A DNA stretch of 64,000 nt from Atherix ibis (taxonomy: Eukaryota > Arthropoda > Insecta > Diptera > Athericidae), in contig OY282608.1 in the NCBI GenBank assembly GCA_958298945.1, forward strand, positions 63,340,951 to 63,404,950, in the 5' to 3' direction. Below the pieces are notes generated by a model. It saw only the letters and a program-made list of their open reading frames with translations. It ran no database searches and was not told the DNA's origin. The first letter of the stretch is position 1; each line of letters begins with the position of its first letter. The translations under genes and the position numbers were made by a program. Positions 35,130 to 46,965 of the stretch are shown piece after piece.

Positions 35130-37361
35130 GGCTTGTTGGTTTGTGGGTTTGTTGGCTTGTTGGTTTGTTGGCTTGTTAGCTTGTTGGTTTGTTGGTTTGT
35201 TGGCTTGTTGGCTTGTTGGTTTGTTGGTTTGTTGGTTTGTTGGTTTATTTGTTTGTTGGTTTGTTGGCTTGTTGGTTTGTTGGTTTGTTGGCTTGTTGGC
35301 TTGTTGGTTTGTTGGTTTCTTGGTTTGTTGGTTTGTTGGTTTGTTGGTTTGTTGGTTTGTTGGTTTGTTGGTTTGTTGGTTTGTTGGCTTGTTGGTTTGT
35401 TGGTTTGTTGGCTTGTTGGCTTGTTGGTTTGTTGGTTTGTTGGTTTGTTGGTTTGTTGTCTTGTTGGTTTGTTGGTTTGTTTGCTTGTTGGTTTGTTGGT
35501 TTTTTGGTTTGTTGGCTTGTTGGCTTGTTGGTTTGTTGGTTTGTTGGCTTCTTGGTTTGTTGGTTTGTTGGTTTGTTGGCTTGTTGGCTTGTTGCTTTGT
35601 TCGTTTGATGGTTTGTTGGTATGTTGGTTTTTTGGTTTGTTGGTTTTTTGGTTTGTTGCTTTGTTGGTTTGTTGGTTTGTTGGCTTGTTGGCTTGTTGGT
35701 TTGTTGGCTTGTTGGTTTGTTAGTTTGTTGGCTTTTTGGTTACTTGGTTTGTTGGTTTGTTGGCTTGTTGGCTTGTTGGTTTGTTGCTTTGTTCGTTTGA
35801 TGGTTTGTTGGTTAATTGGTTACTTTGTTTGTTGGTTTGTTGGTTTGTTGGCTTGTTGGTGTATTGGCTTGTTGGTTTGTTGGTTTGTTGGTTTGTTGGT
35901 TTGTTGGCTTGTTGGCTTGTTGGTTTGTTGGTTTGTTGGTTTGTTGGTTTGTTGGTTTGTTGGTTTTTGGTTTGTTGGTTTATTTGTTTGTTGGTTTGTT
36001 GGCTTGTTGGTTTGTTGGTTTGTTGGTTTGTTGGTTTGTTGGCTTGTTGGTTTGTTGGTTTGTTGTTTTGTTGGCTTGTTGGCTTGTTGGTTTGTTGGTT
36101 TTTTGGTTTGTTGGTTTATTTGTTTGTTGGTTTGTTGGCTTGTTGGTTTGTTGGTTTGTTGGTTTGTTGGTTTGTTGGCTTGTTGGTTTGTTGGTTTGTT
36201 GGTTTGTTGGCTTGTTGGCTTGTTGGCTTGTTGGATTGTTGGTTTGTTGGCTTGTTGGCTTGTTGGTTTGTTGGTTAGTTCGTTTGTTGGTTTGTTAGTT
36301 TGGTGGTTTGTTGGTTTGTTGGCTTGTTGGCTTGTTGGTTTGTTGGTTTGTTGGCTTGTTGGTTTGTTGGCTTGTTGGTTTGTTGGCTTGTTGGTTTGTT
36401 GGTTTGTTGGTTTGTTGGCTTGTTGGTTTGTTGGTTTGTTGGCTTGTTGGTTTGTTGGCTTGTTGGTTACTTGGTTTGTTGGTTTGTTGGTTTGTTGGCT
36501 TGTTGGTTTGTTCGCTTGTTGGTTTGTTGGTTTGTTGGTTTGTTGGCGTGTTGGCTTGTTGGTTTGTTGGTTTGTTGGTTTGTTGGTTTGTTGGTTTGTT
36601 GGTTTTTTGGTTTGTTGGTTTATTTGTTTGTTGGTTTGTTGGCTTGTTGGTTTGTTGGTTTGTTGGCTTGTTGGCTTGTTGGTTTGTTGGTTTGTTGGCT
36701 TGTTGGTTTGTTGGTTTGTTGGTTTGTTGGCTTGTTGGTTTGTTGGCTTGTTGGCTTGTTGGTTTGTTGGTTTGTTGGCTTGTTGGTTTGTCGGTTTGTT
36801 GGTTTGTTGGTTTGTTGGCTTGTTGGCTTGTTGGTTTGTTGGTTTGTTGGCTTGTTGGTTACTTAGTTTGTTGGTTTGTTGGTTTTTTGGTTTGTTGGCT
36901 TGTTGGCTTATTGGTTTGTTGGTTAGTTCGTTTGTTGGTTTATTAGTTTGTTGGTTTGTTGGCTTGTTGGCTTGTTGGCTTGTTGGTTTGTTGGTTTTTT
37001 GGTTTGTTGGTTTGTTGGTTTGTTGGTTTGTTGATTTATTTGTTTGTTGGTTTGTTGGTTTGTTGGTTTGTTGGTTTGTTGGCTTGTTGGCTAGTTGGTT
37101 TGTTGGTTCGTTGGTTTTTTGGTTTGTTGGTTTGTTGGTTTGTTGGTTTGTTGGTTTGTTGGTTTGTTGGCTTGTTGGTTTGTTGGTTTGTTGGCTTGTT
37201 GGCTTGTTGGTTTGTTGGTTTGTTGGTTTGTTGTTTTTTTTGTTTGTTGGTTTGTTGGCTTGTTGTCTGGTTGGCTTGTTGGTTTGTTGGCTTGTTGGTT
37301 TGTTAGTTTGTTGGCTTTTTGGTTACTTGGTTTGTTGGTTTGTTGGTTTTGTTGGTTTGTT
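35130..37361 (+). repeat. Tandem 2232-base higher-order repeat, copy 1
   Basis: Matches 37362-39600 at 2232 bases, 2240 near the right end. Landmarks: GGTATG 35618/37850, TTAATTGG near 35813/38045, 7-base units 35962/38194, GGTGGTTTG near 36301/38533, and GGCGTG near 36545/38777. The multiple of 8 fits a -1 and a +1 break cancelling (35962 and 37345). Confidence 0.86.
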
Positions 37362-39600
37362 GGCTTGTTGGCTTGTTGGTTTGTGGGTTTGTTGGTTTGT
37401 TGGCTTGTTGGCTTGTTGGTTTGTTGGTTTGTTGGCTTGTTGGCTTGTTGGTTTGTTGGTTTGTTGGTTTGTTGGTTTATTTGTTTGTTGGTTTGTTGGC
37501 TTGTTGGTTTGTTGGTTTGTTGGCTTGTTGGCTTGTTGGTTTGTTGGTTTCTTGGTTTGTTGGTTTGTTGGTTTGTTGGTTTGTTGGTTTGTTGGTTTGT
37601 TGGTTTGTTGGTTTGTTGGCTTGTTGGTTTGTTGGTTTGTTGGCTTGTTGGCTTGTTGGTTTGTTGGTTTGTTGGTTTGTTGGTTTGTTGTCTTGTTGGT
37701 TTGTTGGTTTGTTTGCTTGTTGGTTTGTTGGTTTTTTGGTTTGTTGGCTTGTTGGCTTGTTGGTTTGTTGGTTTGTTGGCTTCTTGGTTTGTTGGTTTGT
37801 TGGTTTGTTGGCTTGTTGGCTTGTTGCTTTGTTCGTTTGATGGTTTGTTGGTATGTTGGTTTTTTGGTTTGTTGGTTTTTTGGTTTGTTGCTTTGTTGGT
37901 TTGTTGGTTTGTTGGCTTGTTGGCTTGTTGGTTTGTTGGCTTGTTGGTTTGTTAGTTTGTTGGCTTTTTGGTTACTTGGTTTGTTGGTTTGTTGGCTTGT
38001 TGGCTTGTTGGTTTGTTGCTTTGTTCGTTTGATGGTTTGTTGGTTAATTGGTTACTTTGTTTGTTGGTTTGTTGGTTTGTTGGCTTGTTGGTTTATTGGC
38101 TTGTTGGTTTGTTGGTTTGTTGGTTTGTTGGTTTGTTGGCTTGTTGGCTTGTTGGTTTGTTGGTTTGTTGGTTTGTTGGTTTGTTGGTTTGTTGGTTTTT
38201 GGTTTGTTGGTTTATTTGTTTGTTGGTTTGTTGGCTTGTTGGTTTGTTGGTTTGTTGGTTTGTTGGTTTGTTGGCTTGTTGGTTTGTTGGTTTGTTGTTT
38301 TGTTGGCTTGTTGGCTTGTTGGTTTGTTGGTTTTTTGGTTTGTTGGTTTATTTGTTTGTTGGTTTGTTGGCTTGTTGGTTTGTTGGTTTGTTGGTTTGTT
38401 GGTTTGTTGGCTTGTTGGTTTGTTGGTTTGTTGGTTTGTTGGCTTGTTGGCTTGTTGGCTTGTTGGATTGTTGGTTTGTTGGCTTGTTGGCTTGTTGGTT
38501 TGTTGGTTAGTTCGTTTGTTGGTTTGTTAGTTTGGTGGTTTGTTGGTTTGTTGGCTTGTTGGCTTGTTGGTTTGTTGGTTTGTTGGCTTGTTGGTTTGTT
38601 GGCTTGTTGGTTTGTTGGCTTGTTGGTTTGTTGGTTTGTTGGTTTGTTGGCTTGTTGGTTTGTTGGTTTGTTGGCTTGTTGGTTTGTTGGCTTGTTGGTT
38701 ACTTGGTTTGTTGGTTTGTTGGTTTGTTGGCTTGTTGGTTTGTTCGCTTGTTGGTTTGTTGGTTTGTTGGTTTGTTGGCGTGTTGGCTTGTTGGTTTGTT
38801 GGTTTGTTGGTTTGTTGGTTTGTTGGTTTGTTGGTTTTTTGGTTTGTTGGTTTATTTGTTTGTTGGTTTGTTGGCTTGTTGGTTTGTTGGTTTGTTGGCT
38901 TGTTGGCTTGTTGGCTTGTTGGTTTGTTGGCTTGTTGGTTTGTTGGTTTGTTGGTTTGTTGGCTTGTTGGTTTGTTGGTTTGTTGGCTTGTTGGCTTGTT
39001 GGTTTGTTGGTTTGTTGGCTTGTTGGTTTGTCGGTTTGTTGGTTTGTTGGTTTGTTGGCTTGTTGGCTTGTTGGTTTGTTGGTTTGTTGGCTTGTTGGTT
39101 ACTTAGTTTGTTGGTTTGTTGGCTTTTTGGTTTGTTGGCTTGTTGGCTTATTGGTTTGTTGGTTAGTTCGTTTGTTGGTTTATTAGTTTGTTGGTTTGTT
39201 GGCTTGTTGGCTTGTTGGCTTGTTGGTTGGTTGGTTTTTTGGTTTGTTGGTTTGTTGGTTTGTTGGTTTGTTGATTTATTTGTTTGTTGGTTTGTTGGTT
39301 TGTTGGTTTGTTGGTTTGTTGGCTTGTTGGCTAGTTGGTTTGTTGGTTCGTTGGTTTTTTGGTTTGTTGGTTTGTTGGTTTGTTGGTTTGTTGGTTTGTT
39401 GGTTTGTTGGTTTGTTGGCTTGTTGGTTTGTTGGTTTGTTGGCTTGTTGGCTTGTTGGTTTGTTGGTTTGTTGGTTTGTTATTTTTTTTGTTTGTTGGTT
39501 TGTTGGCTTGTTGTCTGGTTGGCTTGTTGGTTTGTTGGCTTGTTGGTTTGTTAGTTTGTTGGCTTTTTGGTTACTTAGTTTGTTGGTTTGTTGGTTTATT
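37362..39600 (+). repeat. Tandem 2232-base higher-order repeat, copy 2
   Basis: Immediate neighbour of 35130-37361. It shares the unusual T-run unit (eight T at 37233 and near 39482). The match ends where TTACTTGG (copy 1) becomes TTACTTAG near 39574, at the entry into the long-range copy of domain C. Confidence 0.84.
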
Positions 39601-42600
39601 GGTTTTTTGGTTTTTTGGTATGTTGGCTTGTTGGTTTGTTGGTTTGTTGGCTTGTTGGCTTTTTGGTTTGTTGGCTTGTTGGCTTGTTGGTTTGTTGGTT
39701 TGTTGGCTTGTTGGTTTGTTGGCTTGTTGGCTTGTTTCTTTGTTAGTTTGTTGGTTTGTTGGCTTGTTGGCTTGTTTGTTTGTTAGTTTGTTGGCTTTTT
39801 GGTTACTTAGTTTGTAGGTTTGTTGGTTTGTTGGTTTGTTGGCTTGTGGGTTTGTTGGCTTGTTGGTTTGTTGGTTTGTTGGTTTGTTGGTTTGTTGGCT
39901 TGTTGGCTTGTTGGTTTGTTGGTTTGTTGGTTTGTTGGTTTGTTGGTTTGTTGGTTTTTTGGTATGTTGGTTTATTTGTTTGTTGGTTTGTTGGCTTGTT
40001 GGTTTGTTGGTTTGTTGGTTTGTTGGCTTGTTGGTTTGTTGGTTTGTTGGCTTGTCGGCTTGTTGATTTTTTGGTTTGTTGGCTTGTTGGTTTGTTGGTT
40101 TGTTGGCTTGTTGCTTTGTTGGTTTGTTGGTTTGTTGGATTGTTGGTTGTTGGTTTGTCGGTTTGTTGGTTTGTTGGTTTGTTGGTTTGTTGGTTTTTTG
40201 GTTTGTTGGTTTGTTGGTTTGTTGGCTTGTTGGTTTGTTGGTTTGTTGGCTTGTTGGCTTGTTGGTTTGTTGGTTTGTTGGTTTGTTGGTTTGTTGGTTT
40301 GTTGGTTTGTTGGTTTGTTGGCTTGTTGGTTTGTTGGTTTGTTGGCTTGTTGGTTTGTGGGTTTGTTGGTTTGTTGGCTTGTTGGCTTGTTGGTTTGTTA
40401 GTTTGTTGGCTTGTTGGTTTGTTGGTGTGTTGGCTTGTTGGCTTGTTGCTTTGTTCGTTTGATGGTTTGTTGGTTTGTTGGTTTTTTGGTTTGTTGGTTT
40501 TTTGGTTTGTTGCTTTGTTGGTTTGTTGGTTTGTTGGCTTGTTGGCTTGTTGGTTTGTTGGCTTGTTGGTTTGTTAGTTTGTTGGCTTTTTGGTTACTTG
40601 GTTTGTTGGTTTGTTGGCTTGTTGGCTTGTTCGTTTGTTGCTTTGTTCGTTTGATGGTTTGTTGGTTTGTTGGTTACTTGGTTTGTTGGTTTGTTGGTTT
40701 ATTGGCTTGTTGGTTTGTTGGTTTGTTGGCTTGTTGGCTTGTTGCTTTGTTGGTTTGTTTGTTTGTTGGCTTGTTGGCTTGTTGGTTTGTTAGTTTGTTG
40801 GCTTTTTGGTTACTTGGTTTGTTGGTTTGTTGGTTTGTTGGCTTGTTGGTTTGTTGGCTTGTTGGTTTGTTGGTTTGTTGGTTTGTTGGCTTGTTGGCTT
40901 GTTGGTTTGTTGGTTTGTTGGTTTGTTGGTTTGTTGGTTTGTTAGTTTTTTGGTTTGTTGGTTTGTTGGCTTGTTGGTTTGTTGGTTTATTGGCTTGTTG
41001 GTTTGTTGGTTTGTTGGTTACTTAGTTTGTTGGTTTGTTGGCTTGTTGGCTTGTTGGTTTGTTGGTTAGTTCGTTTGTTGATTTGTTAGTTTGTTGGTTT
41101 GTTGGCTTGTTGGCCTGTTGGTTTGTTGGTTTGTTGGTTTGTTGGTTTGTTGGTTTGTTGGTTTATTTGTTTGTTGGTTTGTTGGCTTGTTGGTTTGTTG
41201 GCTTGTTGGTTTGTTGGTTTATTGGTTTGTTGGCTTCTTAGTTTGTTGGTTTGTTGGCTTGTTGGTTTGTTGGTTTGTTGGCTTGTTGGTTTGTTGGCTT
41301 GTTGGCTTGTTGGTTTGTTGGTTTGTTGGCTTGTTGGCTTGTGGGTTTGTTTGTTTATTTGTTTGTTGGTTTGTTGTCTTGTAGGCTTGTTGGCTTGTTG
41401 GTTTGTTGGCTTGTTGGTTTGTTAGTTTGTTGGCTTTTTGGTTACTTGGTTTGTTGGTTTGTTGGCTTGTTGGCTTGTTGGTTTGTTGGTTTGTTAGCTT
41501 GTTGGTTTGTTAGTTTGTTGGTTTGTTGGCTTGTTGGCTTGTTGGTGTGTTGGTTTGTTGGTTTGTTGGTTTGTTGGTTTTTTGGTTTGTTGGTTTGTTG
41601 GTTTGTTGGTTTGTTGGCTTGTTGGTTTGTTGGTTTGTTGGCTTGTTGGCTTGTTGGTTTGTAGGTTTGTTGGCTTGTTGGCTTGTTGGTTTGTTGGTTT
41701 GTTGGTTTGTTGGTTTGTTGCTTTGTTGCTTTGTTGGTTTGTTGGTTTGTTGGCTTGTTGGCTTGTTGGTTTGTTAGTTTGTTTGCTTTTTGGTTACTTG
41801 GTTTGTTGGTTTGTTGGTTTGTTGGCTTGTTGGTTTGTTGGTTAGTTGGCTTGTTGGTTTGTTGGTTTGTTGGCTTGTTGGCTTGTTGGTTTGTTGGTTT
41901 GTTGGTTTGTTGGTTTGTTGGTTTGTTGGTTTTTTGGTTTGTTGGTTTGTTGGTTTGTTGGTTTGTTGGTTTATTGGTTTGTTAGTTTGTTGGCTTGTTG
42001 GTTACTTGGTTTGTTGGTTTGTTGGCTTGTTGGCTTGTTGGTTTGTTGGTTTGTTGGCTTGTTGGTTTGTTAGTTTATTGGTTTGTGTGCTTGTTGGCTT
42101 GTTGGTTTGTTGGTTTGTTGGTTTGTTAGTTTGTTGGTTCGTTGTTTTTTTTGGTTTGTTGGTTTGTTGGTTTGTTGGCTTGTTGGTTTGTTGGTTTGTT
42201 GGCTTGCTGGCTTGTTGGTTTGTTGGTTTATTGGCTTGTTGGCTTGTTGGTTCGTTGGTTTGTTGGTTTGTTGGTTTGTTGGTTTGCTGCTTTATTGGTT
42301 TGTTGGTTTGTTGGCTTTTTGGTTACTTGGTTTGTTGGTTTTTTGGTTTGTTGTTTTGTTGGTTTGTTGGTTTGTTGGTTTGTTGGTTTGTTGGTTTGTT
42401 GGTTTGTTGGTTTGTTGGTTTTTTGGTTTGTTGGTTTGTTGGTTTGTTGGCTTGTTGGTTTGTTGGTTTGTTGGCTTGTTGGCTTGTTGGTTTGTTGGTT
42501 TGTTGGCTTGTTGGTTTCTTAGTTTGTTGGCTTGTTGGTTTGTTGGTTTGTTGGTTTGTTGGTTGGTTGGCTTGTTGGCTTGTTGGTTTGTTGGTTAGTT

Positions 42601-43110
42601 CGTTTATTGGTTTGTTAGTTTGTTGGTTTGTTGGCTTGTTGGCTTGTTGGTTTGTTGGTTTGTTGGTTTTTTGGTTTGTTGGTTTGTTGGTTTGTTGGCT
42701 TGTTGGCTTGTTGGTTTGTTGGTTTGTTGGCTTGTTGGCTTGTTGGTTTGTTGGTTTGTTTGTTTGTGGGTTTGTTGCTTTGTTGGTTTGTTGGTTTGTT
42801 GGTTTGTTGGCTTGTTGGCTTGTTGGTTTGTTAGTTTGTTGGCTTTTTGGTTACTTGGTTTGTTGGTTTGTTGGTTTGTTGGCTTGTTGGTTGGTTGGCT
42901 TGTTGGTTTGTTGGCTTGTTGGTTTGTTGGTTTGTTGGCTTATGGGCTTGTTGGTTTGTTGGTTTGTTGGCTTGTTGGTTTGTTGGCTTGTTGGCTTGTT
43001 GGTTTGCTGGTTTGTTGGCTTGTTGGCTTGTTGGTTTGTTGGTTTGTTGGTTTGTTGGTTTATTTGTTTATTGGTTTGTTGGCTTGTTGGTTTGTTGGCT
43101 TGTTGGTTTG
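39200..43110 (+). repeat. Long-range copy of 23680-27680 (offset about 15.4 kb)
   Basis: Markers follow the same order as in 23.7-27.7 kb, with offsets drifting between about 15376 and 15480. These include the GTCTGG unit, the GGATTG plus 7-base unit (24769/40145), paired TTCGTTTGATGG, TTCTTAG, the GTGTGCTTG unit, a T-run +1 unit (26664/42136) and the GGTTGGTTGG run. The drift is made of small unit gains and losses, so this copy is older than the tandem pairs. Confidence 0.75.
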
Positions 43111-44040
43111 TTGGCTTGTTGGTTTGTTGGTTTGTTGGTTTGTTGGCTTGTTGGCTTGTTGGTTTGTTGGTTTGTTGGTTTGTTGGTTTGTTAGTTTGTT
43201 GGTTTTTGGTTTGTTGGTTTATTTGTTTGTTGGTTTGTTGGCTTGTTGGTTTGTTAGTTTGTTGGTTTGTTGGTTTGTTGGCTTGTTGGTTTGTTGGTTT
43301 GTTGTTTTGTTGGCTTGTTGGCTTGTTGGTTTGTTGGTTTTTTGGTTTGTTGGTTTATATGTTTGTTGGTTTGTTGGCTTGTTGGTTTGTTGGTTTGTTG
43401 GTTTGTTGGTTTGTTGGCTTGTTGGTTTGTTGGTTTGTTGGTTTGTTGGCTTGTTGGCTTGTTGGCTTGTTGGCTTGTTGGCTTGTTGGTTTGTTGGTTT
43501 GTTGGCTTGTTGGCTTTTTGGTTTGTTGGTTAGTTCGTTTGTTGGTTTGTTAGTTTGTTGGTTTGTTGGTTTGTTGGCTTGTTGGCTTGTTGGTTTGTTG
43601 GTTTGTTGGCTTGTTGGTTTGTTGGCTTGTTGGTTTGTTGGCTTGTTGGTTTGTTGGTTTGTTGGTTTGTTGGCTTGTTGGTTTGTTGGTTTGTTGGCGT
43701 GTTGGCTTGTTGGTTTGTTGGTTTGTTGGTTTGTTGGTTTGTTGGTTTGTTGGTTTTTTGGTTTGTTGGTTTATTTGTTTGTTGGTTTGTTGGCTTGTTG
43801 GTTTGTTGGTTTGTTGGCTTGTTGGCTTGTTGGTTTGTTGGTTTGTTGGCTTGTTGGTTTGTTGGTTTGTTGGTTGGTTGGCTTGTTGGTTTGTTGGTTT
43901 GTTGGCTTGTTGGTTTGTTGGTTTGTTGGCTTGTTGGTTTGTCGGTTTGTTGGTTTGTTTGTTTGTTGGTTTATTTGTTTGTTGGTTTGTTGGCTTGTTG
44001 GTTTGTTGGTTTGTTGGCTTGTTGGCTTGTTGGTTTGTTG

Positions 44041-46965
44041 GTTTGTTGGTTTGTTGGTTTTTTGGTTTGTTGGTTTGTTGGTTTGTTGGTTTGTTGGTTT
44101 GTTGGTTTGTTGGTTTGTTGGTTTGTTGGTTTGTTGGTTTGTTGGTTTGTTGGCTTGTTGGTTTGTTGGTTTGTTGGCTTGTTGGCTTGTTGCTTTGTTC
44201 GTTTGATGGTTTGTTGGTTTGTTGGTTTTTTGGTTTGTTGGTTTTTTGGTTTGTTGCTTTGTTGGTTTGTTGGTTTGTTGGCTTGTTGGCTTGTTGGTTT
44301 GTTGGCTTGTTGGTTTGTTAGTTTGTTGGCTTTTTTGTTACTTGGTTTGTTGGTTTGTTGGCTTGTTGGCTTGTTGGTTTGTTGCTTTGTTCGTTTGATG
44401 GTTTGTTGGTTTATTGGTTACTTTGTTTGTTGGTTTTTTGGTTTGTTGGCTTGTTGGTTTGTTGGCTTGTTGGTTTGTTGGTTTGTTGGTTTGTTGGCTT
44501 GTTGGCTTGTTGGTTTGTTGGTTTGTTGGTTTGTTGGTTTGTTGGTTTGTTGGTTTGTTTTTTTGTTGGTTTTTGGTTTGTTGGTTTGTTGGTTTGTTGG
44601 TTTGTTGGCTTGTTGGTTTGTTGGTTTGTTGGTTTGTTGGCTTGTTGGCTTGTTGGTTTGTTGGTTTGTTGGCTTGTTGGCTTGTTCGTTTGTTGGTTAG
44701 TTCGTTTGTTGGTTTGTTAGTTTGTTGGTTTGTTGGCTTGTTGGTTTGTTGGCTTGTTGGTTTGTTGGTTTGTTGGTTTGTTGGCTTGTTAATTTGTTGG
44801 TTTGTTGGCTTGTTGATTTGTTGGCTTGTTGGTTACTTGGTTTGTTGGTTTGTTGGTTTGTTGGCTTGTTGGTTTGTTGGCTTGTTGGTTTGTTGGTTTG
44901 TTGGTTTGTTGGCGTGTTGGCTTGTTGGTTTGTTGGTTTGTTGGTTTGTTGGTTTGTTGGTTTGTTGGTTTTTTGGTTTGTTGGTTTATTTGTTTGTTAG
45001 ATTGTTGGCTTGTTGGCTTATTGGCTAGTTGGTTAGTTCGTTTGTTGGTTTGTTAGCTTGTTGGTTTGTTGGCTTGTTGGTTTGTTGGTTTGTTGGTTTG
45101 TTGGTTTGTTGGTTTGTTGGTTTGTTGGTTTTTTGGTTTGTTGGTTTATTGGTTTGTTGGCTTGTTGGTTTGTTGGTTTGTTGGCTTGTTGGCTTGTTGG
45201 TTTGTTGGTTTGTTGGCTTGTTGGTTACTTAGTTTGTTGGTTTGTTGGTTTGTTGGTTTGTTGGTTTGTTGGTTTGTTGGCTTGCTGGCTTATTGGTTTG
45301 TTGGCTTATTGGTTTGTTGGTTAGTTCGTTTGTTGGTTTGTTAGTTTGTTGGGGTGTTGGCTTGTTGGCTTGTTCGTTTGTTGGTTTTTTGGTTTGTTGG
45401 TTTGTTAGTTTGTTGGTTTGTTGATTTATTTGTTTGTTGGTTTGTTGGCTTGTTGGTTTGTTGGTTTGTTGGTTTGTTGGTTTGTTGGCTTGTTGGCTTG
45501 TTGGTTTGTTGGTTTGTTGGTTTTTTGGTTTCTTAGTTTGTTGGTTTGTTGGCTTGTTGGCTTGTTGGTTTGTTGGTTTGTTGGTTTGTTGGTTTTTTTG
45601 TTTTTTGGTTTGTTGGCTTGTTGTCTTGTTGGCTTGTTGGTTTGTTGGCTTGTTGGTTTGTTAGTTTGTTGGTTTGTTGGCTTGTTGGCTTGTTGGTTTG
45701 TTGGTTTGTTGGTTTGTTGGTTTGTTGGTTTGTTGGTTTGTTGGTTTTTGGTTTGTTGGTTTATTTGTTTGTTGGTTTGTTGGCTTGTTGGCTTGTTGGT
45801 TTGTTGGTTTGTTGGTTTGTTGGCTTGTTGGTTTGTTGGTTTGTTGTTTTGTTGGCTTGTTGACTTGTTGGTTTGTTGGTTTTTTGGTTTATTGGTTTAT
45901 TTGTTTGTTGGTTTGTTGGCTTGTTGGTTTGTTGGTTTGTTGGTTTGTTTTTTGTTTGTTGGCTTGTTGGTTTGTTGGTTTGTTGGTTTGTTGGCTTGTT
46001 GGCTTGTTGGCTTGTTGGTTTGTTGGTTTGTTGGCTTGTTGGCTTGTTGGTTTGTTGGCTTGTTGGCTTGTTGGTTTGTTGGTTTGTTGGCTTGTTGGTT
46101 TGTTGGCTTGTTGGTTTGTTGGTTTGTTGGTTTGTTGGCGTGTTGGCTTGTTGGTTTGTTGGTTTGTTGGTTTGTTGGTTTGTTGGTTTGTTGGTTTTTT
46201 GGTTTGTTGGTTTATTTGTTTGTTGGATTGTTGGATTGTTGGCTTATTGGCTAGTTGGTTAGTTCGTTTGTTGGTTTGTTTGCTTGTTGGTTTGTTGGCT
46301 TGTTGGTTTGTTGGTTTGTTGGCTTGTTGGTTTGTTGGCTTGTTGGTTTGTTGGCTTGTTGGTTTGTTGGTTTGTTGGTTTGTTGGCTTGTTGGCTTGTT
46401 GGTTAGTTCGTTTGTTGGTTTGTTAGTTTGTTGGTTTGTTGGTTTGTTGGCTTGTTGGCTTGTTGGTTTGTTGGTTTGTTGGCTTGTTGGTTTGTTGGCT
46501 TGTTGGTTTGTTGGCTTGTTGGTTTGTTGGTTTGTTGGTTTGTTGGCTTGTTGGTTTGTTGGTTTGTTGGCTTGTTGGTTTGTTGGCTTGTTGGTTACTT
46601 GGTTTGTTGGTTTGTTGGTTTGTTGGCTTGTTGGTTTGTTGGCTTGTTGGTTTGTTGGTTTGTTGGTTTGTTGGCTTGTTGGTTTGTTGGTTTGTTGGTT
46701 TGTTGGTTTGTTGGTTTGTTGGTTTGTTGGTTTTTTGTTTTGTTGGTTTATTTGTTTGTTGGTTTGTTGGCTTGTTGGTTTGTTTGTTGGTTGGCTTGTT
46801 GGCTTGTTGGTTTGTTGGTTTGTTGGCTTGTTGGTTTGTTGGTTTGTTGGTTTGTTGGCTTGTTGGTTTGTTGGCGTGTTGGCTTGTTGGTTTGTTGGTT
46901 TGTTGGTTTGTTGGTTTGTTGGTTTGTTGGTTTTTTGGTTTGTTGGTTTATTTGTTTGTTGGTTT
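44041..46965 (+). repeat. Tandem ~2.93-kb higher-order repeat, copy 1
   Basis: Matches 46966-49902, offset 2921 at the left and 2937 further right. Landmarks: TTTTTTTG near 44550/47471, 7-base units 44568/47489 and 45743/48680, the 19-base unit 45942/48879, and GGCGTG 46873/49810. Two -1 and one +3 breaks give +1, and 2937 is 1 modulo 8. A GGGGTG unit near 45352 is unique to this copy. Confidence 0.86.

Larger units (their letters stand above)
18641..44040 (+). repeat. Array domain C (paired TTCGTTTGATGG markers, large duplications)
   Basis: The marker TTCGTTTGATGG first appears near 18650 and usually occurs twice about 190-200 bases apart, with two GGTTTTTTGG units and a TTACTT unit between. 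Pairs lie near 18.65, 22.62, 25.06, 31.99, 35.60, 37.83 and 40.45 kb. Register breaks are at 19004, 20075 (+1), 21260, 22331, 23706, 24769, 26664 (+1), 29905 (+1), 35962, 37345 (+1), 38194, 40145, 42136 (+1) and 43201; the unmarked ones are -1. C-form units are frequent. GGCGTG units first appear near 19563. The 2446-, 3241-, 3433/3456- and 2232-base duplications and a 15.4-kb-distant copy lie here. Confidence 0.75.

Noticed and set aside
34885..39186. A 1433-codon open frame on the + strand and hundreds of shorter ones
   Set aside because: The strand is nearly free of A, so stop codons are rare. The product is an endless LVCWFVGL cycle that appears in all three frames. The frames cross duplication edges, with no start context or gene structure.
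37228..39495. T-run sites (seven or eight T, near 37233, 39482 and 42145) as terminators or poly(A)-linked element ends
   Set aside because: No hairpin, target-site duplication or element body adjoins them; they are variant octamers copied with their blocks.
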